From Mangrovivirga halotolerans (GTDB lineage Bacteria; Bacteroidota; Bacteroidia; Cytophagales; Cyclobacteriaceae): a DNA stretch of 64,000 nucleotides. Positions 37,552 to 46,588 of this stretch are shown one piece after another (positions within the stretch are counted from its first letter, which is position 1; each line of letters begins with the position of its first letter). The notes under the pieces were generated by a model, which did not search any database, was not told where the DNA came from, and saw nothing but the letters and a program-made list of their open reading frames with translations. Made by a program: the position numbers and the translations under genes. The stretch lies in assembly GCF_026241165.1 (NCBI RefSeq), contig NZ_JAPFQN010000012.1, positions 1 through 64,000 on the forward strand, in the 5' to 3' direction.

Positions 37552-38785
37552 GCTCATGATTCCTGTTTTTAAATGATTTCAAAATTTCCCAAAATTGCTC
37601 TACCCTCGCTGCCCAGGTATTATTTTCGGCTACTTTAATTCTCGCCTGGACCTTAGCTTCAGAATCAGATTCATATTCATTTTTAATACTGTCTGCAAAT
37701 TCCTGAGAATCATTTCCAAAACTGATCACTTCAGAAAAGGTCTGAATATCTTCAGAAAACCTGGTGGCCACTACCGGTTTCCCTGCTGCTAAATATTCGT
37801 TGATTTTTAAAGGGTAAATGCTTTTTGTTAGAACATTACACTTAAAGGGTATAATTGCCACATCTATTTTCTTCAGATAGGCCGGTAGATCATCAATTTT
37901 CTTAGATCCAAGATAATAAACATTTGGTTTATTAAAGAGATCTATAGTTTTATACTCATCAGTACCACGGGGACCAATAAATATAAAAGAATAATCCTTT
38001 AATTTATTTATCACTCCCTCGAGCAGTTGATAGTCAGTTCTCGTTTCAAGATTGCCTATAAATCCTACCACTTTTTTATCTACCCCATTAGGCCAGTCAG
38101 AGGGTGTTTCTAAATTTGGGTCAAGACTCTTTTTGAAAAGATCCAGATCTGCAGCATTAGGATGATAAAATGCCGAGCCTTTAATTTCGTTTTTAATTCT
38201 ATGTAATTCTTTACCCGTAGTTAAAGTAATGTCAAAGTTTGAAATGATCTCTCTTTCTAACCTTGATCCATGTTTATGTGTATAAGCGACTTGTGAAATA
38301 TCATCCATTGACTGGTAAACTGAAACTTTTGGTCTGATATCTGCAGGCAATTTTTGAATAAAGAAGGGATCAAATGCATTGAAATAAATAAAATCCTCAA
38401 TGTCAAACTTATCAATAGTTTCTCGGACTGCTCTTAAAACAATTTTGTTATTAAATTCAGAAAGTGAATTATACATCTTCCCTTCGGGAAGAAAATTGAT
38501 CGGCAATGTCAATCCCGGGGTTACGACAATTAGATTTTCAGGTAAAGAACTGTCCTGTGAAAAGCGCGTAGAAGATCCAAACCATACTTTAGTTCTGTTC
38601 TTTATCTGATCAGAAGTATAATTACTTATGAGATCCTTGAACGAAAATGGATGGTCTACATAAAATACACGGTTAGTCTTGGCAAATTCTTTGGCAAGAG
38701 CTAATGACGGAGATGATATAGGTGAATCCCACCTCGAAAGCGTAAAAAATAAAATATCTTCTTTAGTAGTAATTTCTTTCTCCAT
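37541..38785 (-). CDS. GT4-like glycosyltransferase
   Basis: A 414-residue enzyme from ATG 38785 (a GTG at 38791 that overlaps the flippase stop as GTGA is also possible). N-terminal TTKEDILFFTLSRWDSPISSPSLALAKEFAK, an Asp/His-rich middle (YQSMDDISQVAYTHKHGSRLEREI) and C-terminal donor motif NEYLAAGKPVVATRF. It is similar to the WcaK/GumH-like GT-B proteins of teichuronic- or capsule-type clusters, adding a sugar before flipping. Directly downstream of wzx, it is probably co-transcribed. Confidence 0.85.
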   Translation of the reverse strand: MEKEITTKEDILFFTLSRWDSPISSPSLALAKEFAKTNRVFYVDHPFSFKDLISNYTSDQIKNRTKVWFGSSTRFSQDSSLPENLIVVTPGLTLPINFLPEGKMYNSLSEFNNKIVLRAVRETIDKFDIEDFIYFNAFDPFFIQKLPADIRPKVSVYQSMDDISQVAYTHKHGSRLEREIISNFDITLTTGKELHRIKNEIKGSAFYHPNAADLDLFKKSLDPNLETPSDWPNGVDKKVVGFIGNLETRTDYQLLEGVINKLKDYSFIFIGPRGTDEYKTIDLFNKPNVYYLGSKKIDDLPAYLKKIDVAIIPFKCNVLTKSIYPLKINEYLAAGKPVVATRFSEDIQTFSEVISFGNDSQEFADSIKNEYESDSEAKVQARIKVAENNTWAARVEQFWEILKSFKNRNHEHAG

Positions 38786-38787
38786 TG

Positions 38788-40119
38788 TCACTTTACATAT
38801 TTTGCGGATAAGCTCAATCCTTTTTTATAATATAATAAACACTCTTTGATAACTCTTGTAAAACTCACACTCAGGTTCCTGCTCAAATAAACCTGGTTAA
38901 TTATAAGGCCTATCAATAGTGAACTTAAAGTACCATAAGCTGCCCCGACTAAACCATAGTAGGTAATAAATATATAATTGAAAACAACATTAAGGATGGC
39001 ACTAAATACGATAAAATAAAATCCGATTTTTGGTTTACCCGTTGCATCCATTACAATTCCAAACTGCCTGGCAAATGGTTCGACCAAAGCATAAAATATT
39101 GTTACTTGTACCACAAAGGCTGTTTCCACATATTCTGCACCCGCAAGAATCTTAATTACAAAATGAGGAAATATTAATACGAAGATCACAAGTGGAATAA
39201 TCAGAGCTAATATTAAACCCACTGATTTTTCGTATAATGGGGCAACAGCCTGTTCCCCTTGTTCTCGGATTCGTTTGGATGCCTGAGGGAATAATATTGT
39301 GGCAATACTCATTGTAGGAATTTCTACTAAGCTGCTTATTTTGACTGCTGGTTCGTAAAGAGCTACCATGGCAGGAGACATCATTGATCCGAGCATCCAC
39401 TTATCGGTATTTTTAAATAACATGGTACTAATATTGGTGCCCAATGTATATTTTCCAAAATGGAATAAATCGCCAAACCATTTAAAAGAGAATCTAACTC
39501 GGTTTTTTATAAACGGTTTAGTAAAAATAAATCCAATCCCTGCAGCTACAAAAACCCCGGCTGCCTGTGCTATTGCCAGGTTTAACAATGTCACCTCAGG
39601 ATAATAAAACCAACAGTAAAGGACATAGAGAAAAAAGAATCCCTGTTTGGTAAAATAAATCCAAAACGTACCCCTGAAATCAAAGTTACTCTGGTTTATA
39701 TATTCAAATTGAGAAAAAGGGATCAGCAAAAAATTTGTAACTACATATACAATCAATACTTCTGAAAGGCCAGCAGCATTCCATACAGATTCTAATGAAA
39801 ACCTGAAAACTAAAATTAAAAGCGCAATTAAAATGCTATAAAGAAGATTGAGAATCCAGGAAGCACTATAGATCATACTATGATCCTCTTCTTCATGACT
39901 GGTAATATGTTTAACAAGTGGATTTCTTATAAAACCATTACGGATCACTTCAAAAATTGAAGTAATGGATACAAAAAGTACCCAGATACCATAATCATAT
40001 TTTGGCAATAGGCGAATCAGGAGCAGGAAGCTTGCCAGACCAAAAAGGGTCATTGCAACTCGCTGCATCAATGTATAGCTACCTGACTTGATCCAATATT
40101 TTTTATCCGATGGCGACAT
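38788..40119 (-). CDS. Oligosaccharide flippase, Wzx-like
   Basis: A 443-residue protein with about twelve membrane helices of the MOP/polysaccharide-synthesis flippase superfamily. Features include LASFLLLIRLLPKYDYGIWVLF in helix 1, then LRNG-like positions (FEVIRNGFIRNPLVK), and a C-terminal helix pair with FNYIFITYYGLVGAAYGTLSSLLIG. It moves lipid-linked repeat units across the inner membrane. First gene of the minus-strand block flippase-GT4-peptide-ligase-TolC. Confidence 0.88.
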   Translation of the reverse strand: MSPSDKKYWIKSGSYTLMQRVAMTLFGLASFLLLIRLLPKYDYGIWVLFVSITSIFEVIRNGFIRNPLVKHITSHEEEDHSMIYSASWILNLLYSILIALLILVFRFSLESVWNAAGLSEVLIVYVVTNFLLIPFSQFEYINQSNFDFRGTFWIYFTKQGFFFLYVLYCWFYYPEVTLLNLAIAQAAGVFVAAGIGFIFTKPFIKNRVRFSFKWFGDLFHFGKYTLGTNISTMLFKNTDKWMLGSMMSPAMVALYEPAVKISSLVEIPTMSIATILFPQASKRIREQGEQAVAPLYEKSVGLILALIIPLVIFVLIFPHFVIKILAGAEYVETAFVVQVTIFYALVEPFARQFGIVMDATGKPKIGFYFIVFSAILNVVFNYIFITYYGLVGAAYGTLSSLLIGLIINQVYLSRNLSVSFTRVIKECLLYYKKGLSLSAKYVK

Positions 40120-40269
40120 CTAAAAAGTTAGTATAAATATGCTCTGAAAAAATTGATTTATTTTGCTAATGATGTATACTGATAGTAATTTAGATTTTTA
40201 TATTTGCCACTAAATTATAATTATTATACAATTTAATGAAACTTTCGTCCTATTATTGTTTTTTAATTT

Positions 40270-41205
40270 ATGTCAGATAATTCCAAAAGCTTATTTCCGG
40301 ACTTTTTATTGATCGGAGCAGGTAAATCAGGCACTACTTCTTTGCACAATTATCTGGATCAACACCCGGAAATATACATGAGTAAAATAAAGGAACCCTA
40401 CTTTTTTGCATTAGAGGGCGAAGAAATAGTTTCCAAAGAAGATGATCCGCTAAATCTGTATGATTTTCCATGGGCAGTAACTGATCTAAAAGAATATCAA
40501 AAGCTATTTGAACCAGCTGAACCTTTTCAGAAAAAAGGGGAATCTTCCACAATGTATTTATATGGTGACAAAGCACCATCTAATATAAAGAAATATATTC
40601 CTGATGTAAAGATCATTGCGATCTTTAGAAAACCATCCGAAAGGTTATATTCAAGATACCTTCACCTGGCCAGGGAAAATAACTTAATGGGAACCACTTT
40701 TGATAAAGTTTTGGATAAAGAAAGTATATGGTGGTTGAGAAATGACCTTGTAAAGGAAGGTTTTTACTATAAACATCTTTCCCGTTATTACGAACTTTTT
40801 GATAAAAGCCAAATTAAAGTATTTTTATATGATGATTTGAGGTCCGATCCCGAAAGAGTTATTTCAGAACTTTATTCTTTTGTAGGGGTTGATTCAGATT
40901 TTAATCCGGACACATCAATCAGGTTTAATCAGTCTGGATTTATTAAAAATAAGATCCTCGACAAGCTATATGGAACAGATAGCATTTTGTTTAAGACGAT
41001 CAAATCAGTGGTTCCGGGCATGTATAGTAAGCTTAAAGAAAGCTTGATCATACAGAAGCAACTAAATAAACTAAGGGGTAAAAATCTCGAAAAGCCCGGG
41101 ATTGATCAGGAAATCGAAAAAACACTGACCCGTGAAATTTATTACGATGACACGATGAAATTTCAGGAACTGATAGAGCGAGATCTGTCACATTGGTTTA
41201 AATAA
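40270..41205 (+). CDS. Sulfotransferase domain protein
   Basis: A 311-residue protein with the heparan/carbohydrate-sulfotransferase fold. The 5'-phosphosulfate loop is seen at 13-29 (LLIGAGKSGTTSLHNYL), the PAPS 3'-phosphate region at IAIFRKPSERLYSRYLH (about 113-129), and the C-terminal ISELYSFVGVDSDF typical of the family. It is soluble and cytosolic, so it would sulfate a nucleotide or lipid-linked sugar before export. It lies 5 bases before a second MBOAT gene. Presence in a polysaccharide cluster suggests a sulfated polymer. Confidence 0.88.
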   Translation: MSDNSKSLFPDFLLIGAGKSGTTSLHNYLDQHPEIYMSKIKEPYFFALEGEEIVSKEDDPLNLYDFPWAVTDLKEYQKLFEPAEPFQKKGESSTMYLYGDKAPSNIKKYIPDVKIIAIFRKPSERLYSRYLHLARENNLMGTTFDKVLDKESIWWLRNDLVKEGFYYKHLSRYYELFDKSQIKVFLYDDLRSDPERVISELYSFVGVDSDFNPDTSIRFNQSGFIKNKILDKLYGTDSILFKTIKSVVPGMYSKLKESLIIQKQLNKLRGKNLEKPGIDQEIEKTLTREIYYDDTMKFQELIERDLSHWFK

Positions 41206-41210
41206 AAAAT

Positions 41211-42635
41211 ATGCTTTTTAACTCGATTCATTTTTTAATTTTCTTTCCGGTAGTTGTCAGCTTATTTTTTATGCTGCCCAAAACCGTGAAGTGGATCTTG
41301 CTCCTAATCGCCAGCTACTACTTCTATATGATGTGGAAGTGGGAATATATTGGATTGATCGTCTTAAGTACTGTTGTGGATTATTTTGTAGCCCTTGGTA
41401 TTGAATCTTCAGCAAATGAAAGAAGGCGAAAGCTCCTCTTACTGATAAGTTTAAGTGTTAATCTGGGATTATTATTCTATTTCAAATATTATAATTTCTT
41501 TATTGACAACATCAATATGGCTGTTGCCATTTGGGATAAAGAAATCGTTTTGCCCTATGCAGACGTAATTCTCCCTGTTGGGATATCATTTTATACTTTC
41601 CAGACTCTTTCATATACTATTGAAGTGTTCATGAAGAGAACCCATGCAGAAAAGAACTTTGGAATCTTTGCATTATACGTAAGTTTTTTTCCTCAACTGG
41701 TTGCCGGTCCGATTGAAAGACCTCAAAATTTACTTGGCCAACTTCGTGAACTTAAAGGATTTCGATATGAAAATATCGTTCTTGGATTACGGCAGATGTT
41801 ATGGGGGATGTTTAAAAAGGTAGTTATTGCAGACAGGCTGGCGTTTTTTGTTAATCTTGTATATGACAACCCAGATCAATTTCATGGCCCCTGGCCAATA
41901 ATGGCAACTCTTTTCTTTACTTTTCAGATCTACTGTGATTTCAGTGGGTACTCTGATATTGCTATTGGTGCAGCCAGGATTATTAACATTGACCTGATGA
42001 CTAACTTCAGAACCCCGTATTTTAGTAAATCAGTGAAGGAATTCTGGGGGAGATGGCATATTTCGCTATCTACTTGGTTCAGAGATTATGTTTATATTCC
42101 TCTTGGAGGAAACAGAGTTTCGGTTTTCAGATGGGTCCTGAATTTATTTATCACATTCGTTGTATCCGGCATTTGGCATGGAGCCGCCTGGACATTTGTA
42201 ATTTGGGGCCTTATTCATGGCCTTGCAGTATCGATCGAAAGTTATCATGGAGTCAGGCCCTTATTCAAGTTTAAATTTCCGATCTGGGTTCAGCGTTCAT
42301 ATACATTATTTCTGGTAATATTTGCGTGGATCTTTTTCCGGGCTCCCGGCCTCAATGAAGCCATTGATATTATCGACAATATGTTAAATTGGAATGCTAA
42401 TATAATTGGGGAGATTAAAAGAATAGAAACCAAAGAACTTTATAATCTTGCTATCGGTATTCCATTGATTATTTTACTACTGATCATTGAAATGATGATG
42501 CAATGGAAAACTACTATTTCATTATTTCACAAGCTCAGATGGGTAAGATGGGCTTCTTATATCTTTTTATTAATTATTATAGCTCTATTTGGTGTCTTTG
42601 TCGACCCAAGTGACTTTATATATTTCCAGTTTTAA
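41211..42635 (+). CDS. MBOAT O-acyltransferase, AlgI-like (second copy)
   Basis: A 474-residue paralogue of the gene at 31670 with the same layout and end (DFIYFQF): LPVGISFYTFQTLSYTIEVF, FPQLVAGPIERP, CDFSGYSDIAIGAARI, FWGRWHISLSTWFRDYVYIPLGG and catalytic His in GIWHGAAWTF. It differs enough to suggest a distinct acceptor or acyl donor. Its SGNH partner begins 1 base after it. Together with the sulfotransferase this is one operon of polysaccharide decoration. Confidence 0.93.
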   Translation: MLFNSIHFLIFFPVVVSLFFMLPKTVKWILLLIASYYFYMMWKWEYIGLIVLSTVVDYFVALGIESSANERRRKLLLLISLSVNLGLLFYFKYYNFFIDNINMAVAIWDKEIVLPYADVILPVGISFYTFQTLSYTIEVFMKRTHAEKNFGIFALYVSFFPQLVAGPIERPQNLLGQLRELKGFRYENIVLGLRQMLWGMFKKVVIADRLAFFVNLVYDNPDQFHGPWPIMATLFFTFQIYCDFSGYSDIAIGAARIINIDLMTNFRTPYFSKSVKEFWGRWHISLSTWFRDYVYIPLGGNRVSVFRWVLNLFITFVVSGIWHGAAWTFVIWGLIHGLAVSIESYHGVRPLFKFKFPIWVQRSYTLFLVIFAWIFFRAPGLNEAIDIIDNMLNWNANIIGEIKRIETKELYNLAIGIPLIILLLIIEMMMQWKTTISLFHKLRWVRWASYIFLLIIIALFGVFVDPSDFIYFQF

Positions 42636-42636
42636 A

Positions 42637-43569
42637 ATGAAAAAGTTAATAAAATATCTGCTAGTCTTTTTAGTTATTGTTTATTCAACTTTTTGGTTGC
42701 TGGATGTTCTTTTTACTAACATTTATCAGCAAGGTTCTTATTACAAAACTCAATGGCTGAATAACAAAGAAAATAACGTATATGATTTTGCCATTCATGG
42801 TAGTAGCAGGCCATATACTTGTATCGACACAGAAGAGGTAGTTGAGAACACCGGATTGAAAGGTATAAATATATCATTGGATGGAAGTACCACCCCAACT
42901 CATGCTTTAATGCTTGAAATGTTTTTAAACAGGGGAAATAAAATAAATACTCTTTACTTAAATGTAGATAACTGGGAAGCAGACACAGAGGTAATTGGGC
43001 AGTTTTCCTATCCCCGATTTTTCCCTTATTACAAAGAAAAGGCTGTTTACGACCATTATAAAGAGTTTGGATTAAAATGGAAGTTATACCGCTATTTGCC
43101 TTTTGTCAGGTACGCAGAACAAAATACAACCTGGGGTTTGCATCAATTAGCCAATAGCCTTTTTGATTTCAAGCAGCCTGCATATGATGCCTATGGTACT
43201 AAAATATACGAAAGCACCGACTACCATGGGACTAAGGATTTATTCGAATATAATTTTGATACAACTGGCCAGATGAAGTATCTCAATAAGATTATTTCAA
43301 TGTGTAAAGAAAATGATATCGAGCTAGTTGTTTTTGTCTGCCCTTTTGCAAATGCAGAGACTGATCAGAAATATTTTTCAGGCCTCAATGAATTTGAACA
43401 TTATCTTAATAAAAGAGGAGTCGAGTTCTATAATTTTGGAGATAAGTATAATAAAAGATTTGATCTCTTTGTTGATGAAGACCATTTAAATAAATATGGA
43501 GTTGAGCTTTTTACAGAGGATGTAGCAGAAATGATCACAGAAACTCAAATAAAAAAAGCCGGGCAATAA
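42637..43569 (+). CDS. Membrane-anchored SGNH/DltD-like acyltransferase partner (second)
   Basis: From ATG 42637, 310 residues. Helix 7-30 anchors it; IHGSSRPY (53-60) gives the Ser block and VDEDHLNKYGVELF near the end supplies Asp-x-x-His. A shorter paralogue of the protein at 33117, paired with the second MBOAT. The C-terminus is part of the terminator (its TAA lies in the hairpin loop). Confidence 0.75.
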   Translation: MKKLIKYLLVFLVIVYSTFWLLDVLFTNIYQQGSYYKTQWLNNKENNVYDFAIHGSSRPYTCIDTEEVVENTGLKGINISLDGSTTPTHALMLEMFLNRGNKINTLYLNVDNWEADTEVIGQFSYPRFFPYYKEKAVYDHYKEFGLKWKLYRYLPFVRYAEQNTTWGLHQLANSLFDFKQPAYDAYGTKIYESTDYHGTKDLFEYNFDTTGQMKYLNKIISMCKENDIELVVFVCPFANAETDQKYFSGLNEFEHYLNKRGVEFYNFGDKYNKRFDLFVDEDHLNKYGVELFTEDVAEMITETQIKKAGQ

Positions 43570-43581
43570 ACCCGGCTTTAA
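43551..43581. terminator. Hairpin terminator at convergent genes
   Basis: A 9-bp stem AAAGCCGGG (43555-43563) with CCCGGCTTT (43571-43579) and a 7-base loop holding the SGNH stop codon. On the minus strand a run of seven T follows (from 43557), so it is strong for the esterase gene at 43605 and weak for the plus strand. Confidence 0.8.
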
Positions 43582-43604
43582 ACATACAACTATCTATTTC
43601 CAAT

Positions 43605-46253
43605 CTACTCTTTTAATATTCTTACAGGCATTCCATCAAACCCGGCACCACTCACTTTTAAGTAATAAGTACCCGTAGGAAAATCTGCAGATCCTAATTC
43701 AATAGTAAATTCTGTCATCGTTTCTGTCACTTCATATGAATTATTATAATAATTCACTCCGTTTGCATCCATGATCTCAACATTAGCAGTACCAGTTTTA
43801 CCGGCTTCAAACCCTACATTGATGTAATCTTTGAAAGGATTTGGATAAGGCTTAATACCAGTGGTACTTGAAGTAGTCATAGAAGCAGAAGTTGTGCTTG
43901 TTCCTCCTATTTCTTCGATGATCATGGCATTAATGTAACCGTACATAGCACCTGGAGCAACCTGAACATTGATATGGATTTCACCATTTGAATTAGGCGA
44001 TATCTCTTTTAATGATACCCATTTATCTGTATTAAAACCGGTTTGTACTTTTCCTGATTTTCCACCAGCTGTAAATACTGTTGTTCTATCTCCTCCACCA
44101 TCACGGCTACCAAAAAGGTTTAAGTTATAAGTAAGAGATGAATTCAGACCTGTTATCACAATTCTACCAACATCTCCTGGCATAACATAATAGAATGTTT
44201 TCATTACGTTATCAGGAAGGATCTCATCGGTATTATTCGTTGTCATACCATTAGCGGATGCTGATCTGAACCCATTACCGATTTTAATTTTAGCACTCGT
44301 TTTAGCTCCGGTAGTGTTTTTCAATACTGAAGTTACAAATCCTGCATCAGGATAAGATTTTGTAGAGTTCCAGTCTGCAACATCTGTGGTTAGATGAGTG
44401 AAGTTAACATTCATTACTCCGCTAACAGTTCCATCATTAGTGCCTCCCGTAGAAGTAGAATTATCTCCAGTAAACCATGAAGAAGGAACAACTCGTCTGG
44501 TGATACCAGGACCTGAAACTTCAAGCTTCAATGTTTCACCACCCCAATTTTCCATGTATTCTAATACAAATGGTGTTGCAGTATTAGTCAAGTTTACTTT
44601 AGCTTGTTTTGTTACTGCGCCATGCAACCCATCATTATTAATTACTGTACTTCCATTGATCTTTAATTTTGAACCATCATCAGAAGTCAGGTAAAAAGTG
44701 TACTCTCCTGAAGCTGGAACAGTGATGCTTCCTATGAATTCTAACAAGAAAGTATTGCTTGCATCAGCATAAGAAAGACTTATATCTGTGGCTGTACCCG
44801 ATTTTTTTGGAGTCAACCTTGAAAAGTCTGGAAGATTACTATAAGTGCCTTCATAATAATTATAAGTGAAAGATCCACCCGGTGCAGGTTCGGTAGAGCC
44901 TGAGCCATCGCCTTTTTTCACATATACATACGTATCATCATAACCCATATTACCTTTGTTGTCGTAGGCAACAAATCTGAACTTATAAGTTCCTTCAACC
45001 ATATTAGTCAGGTTCAATGAAGATTTCTTCATATCACTCATTGTAACTGATGGCCCCATTAGTTTTTGCCATTGGTAAGTCATCGCTCCACCTTCCGGAT
45101 CAGACACTGTAGGGTTTAATGTGATTGAATTGGTAGGAAGGGTTATTACTTTATCGGCCCCAAGGTTTACACTTGGTGGTTGATTAGTTACATTTTCTTT
45201 TACAGTAACTATAACCTGGTCTTTAGCAGTTTGACCCGCACCATCTGTAGCTACAACTTGAAATGTATAAGACCCTACGGTCATACCCGACACATTTAAT
45301 GTAGTTGTATTTATACCGCTTAAATTAGCTGAACCACCTGATATCTTTGACCATTTAACTGTAACAGATTTACCCGCAGTGTGTCCTGCTGTAGCTTTTA
45401 GAGAAATGCTATTAGTAGGTAAAGTAATAGATTTATCATATGGTGCCTGTACTGTTGGAGTTCCAGAAATTGGATCAGATCCTCCCCCGGAAGAACTTCC
45501 TCTTCTTTGAGATAACATCCAGTTCCAAGTATTATCGTCACCATAAGCTCTGTCCCAGGCATTATGACCTACACCAGCGTACACAGTAAGTTTAGGAGCA
45601 GGAGTTGGATTAGGAACACAATTCTTATATGCAGCCACAGCTTTTTCAGTACCTGTATTTGGTGACCCAGGGCCATCATACTCACCAGTAAATCCCCATA
45701 TTGGAAGATCCTTCAGGTTACAACCATCTTTAGTCATCCATCCGGCAATAGGAACTATCGCTGCTAATTTATCAGCATAGTTACCAGTGGCAGCATAATC
45801 CCAAACTCCGTTTCCTCCCATACTCAAACCGGTAAGGTAAACTCTGTCAGGGTCAATATTATATTTTTTTATCATGTGAACGACTATTTCTTCAACGAAC
45901 TCAGGAGACCAATCCCATGGATACCTGGTTTGAGGAGAAATCATTACAAAAGGAAAGTCTTTTCCGTATTTAACTTGTCTAGGAGGTCCGGTTGCAAGAA
46001 CCCTATTTAGGTCAGACCCCTTTTCGCCCATCCCGTGAAGGAATATTACCAAAGGAACTTGAGATCCTGATTGAGTGTAATTTGAAGGCAAATACTCCCA
46101 ATAGCCAAAGGTTTCACCCGGAGCTACTGTTTGCGATGTGAATGATTGCTGTGTTTGTCGATCGGCAGGCGAAGTTTGAGCTACTGCCTGAAATGCAGTA
46201 CCCAATAAGATTATTAAAAGAAGCCCGCGGAATAGAATTTTAGTTCTCTCCAT
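43605..46253 (-). CDS. T9SS-exported esterase with PKD and PA14 domains
   Basis: An 882-residue protein, the closest relative of the giant esterase at 13610. Signal peptide to AVAQ (26); hydrolase 28-250 with Ser144 (GLSMGGNG), Asp193 (TGEYDGPG) and His230 (GVGHNAW). Two PKD-like domains (about 264-450) and a PA14 domain (about 460-600; YLTSDDGSKLKI, EYMENWGGETLKL) follow, then an unassigned beta domain (FTHLTTDVADWN ... GSRDGGGDRTTVFTAGG) and a type A sorting domain (PYPNPFKDYI to the end). It is therefore secreted and probably glycan-bound. No PorP gene is near, as expected for type A. Confidence 0.92.
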   Translation of the reverse strand: MERTKILFRGLLLIILLGTAFQAVAQTSPADRQTQQSFTSQTVAPGETFGYWEYLPSNYTQSGSQVPLVIFLHGMGEKGSDLNRVLATGPPRQVKYGKDFPFVMISPQTRYPWDWSPEFVEEIVVHMIKKYNIDPDRVYLTGLSMGGNGVWDYAATGNYADKLAAIVPIAGWMTKDGCNLKDLPIWGFTGEYDGPGSPNTGTEKAVAAYKNCVPNPTPAPKLTVYAGVGHNAWDRAYGDDNTWNWMLSQRRGSSSGGGSDPISGTPTVQAPYDKSITLPTNSISLKATAGHTAGKSVTVKWSKISGGSANLSGINTTTLNVSGMTVGSYTFQVVATDGAGQTAKDQVIVTVKENVTNQPPSVNLGADKVITLPTNSITLNPTVSDPEGGAMTYQWQKLMGPSVTMSDMKKSSLNLTNMVEGTYKFRFVAYDNKGNMGYDDTYVYVKKGDGSGSTEPAPGGSFTYNYYEGTYSNLPDFSRLTPKKSGTATDISLSYADASNTFLLEFIGSITVPASGEYTFYLTSDDGSKLKINGSTVINNDGLHGAVTKQAKVNLTNTATPFVLEYMENWGGETLKLEVSGPGITRRVVPSSWFTGDNSTSTGGTNDGTVSGVMNVNFTHLTTDVADWNSTKSYPDAGFVTSVLKNTTGAKTSAKIKIGNGFRSASANGMTTNNTDEILPDNVMKTFYYVMPGDVGRIVITGLNSSLTYNLNLFGSRDGGGDRTTVFTAGGKSGKVQTGFNTDKWVSLKEISPNSNGEIHINVQVAPGAMYGYINAMIIEEIGGTSTTSASMTTSSTTGIKPYPNPFKDYINVGFEAGKTGTANVEIMDANGVNYYNNSYEVTETMTEFTIELGSADFPTGTYYLKVSGAGFDGMPVRILKE

Positions 46254-46532
46254 CTAATTTGCTGGTTTTGTGTTTTAATTTATCAGCCACGAATAGCTGA
46301 TTGTCAAGTATATCGGTTGCAAATGTATGGGTCTTATAATAAACTAAACACCCGGTTTCGGGCATATTCGAATGAATGTAAGGAATTAAATAATTGTAAT
46401 ATAAAAAGATTCTTGAGACACAATGTGAGGCCTTAAAATTGAAATATTCATAGCTATAGTGGCATTATAGCTGCTTTTGTGGATGTTAGATTTTGGATTG
46501 TGGAAATATTCTACATGCAAGCCACACCCGGT

Positions 46533-46546
46533 TGCAAACGTTTGCA
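46533..46546. promoter_or_regulatory. LacI/CcpA-type operator palindrome
   Basis: TGCAAACGTTTGCA is a perfect 14-bp inverted repeat and fits the catabolite-response consensus TGnAAnCGnTnnCA of LacI/GalR-family regulators. It covers the -7 box of the promoter below, so a bound repressor would block transcription. No LacI-family gene is in the window. Confidence 0.5.
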
Positions 46547-46564
46547 TTACAAAAAAAGTGACAA
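46535..46564 (-). promoter_or_regulatory. Promoter for esterase 43605
   Basis: Minus strand TTG (46562-46564), 19-base spacer, AACGTTTG (46535-46542), one mismatch to TAnnTTTG. The esterase ATG is about 280 bases downstream, giving a long leader; the second box at 46320-46327 may serve as a nearer start. Confidence 0.45.
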
Positions 46565-46588
46565 GAATAGGATAATTCTACTTACGTC

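Larger units (their letters stand above)
46254..46588. other. Intergenic region with operator-like palindrome
   Basis: A 335-base stretch without a gene. It holds a minus-strand promoter overlapped by the perfect palindrome at 46533-46546, a second -7 match at 46320-46327 (TACATTTG on the minus strand), and a small CCCG/CGGG hairpin at 46351-46363. Confidence 0.6.

Noticed and set aside
44398-44694. 98-codon plus-strand ORF
   Set aside because: Antisense to the esterase gene 43605-46253, no recognisable protein features.
46351-46363. CCCG/CGGG hairpin as terminator
   Set aside because: Only four base pairs and no T-run on either side.
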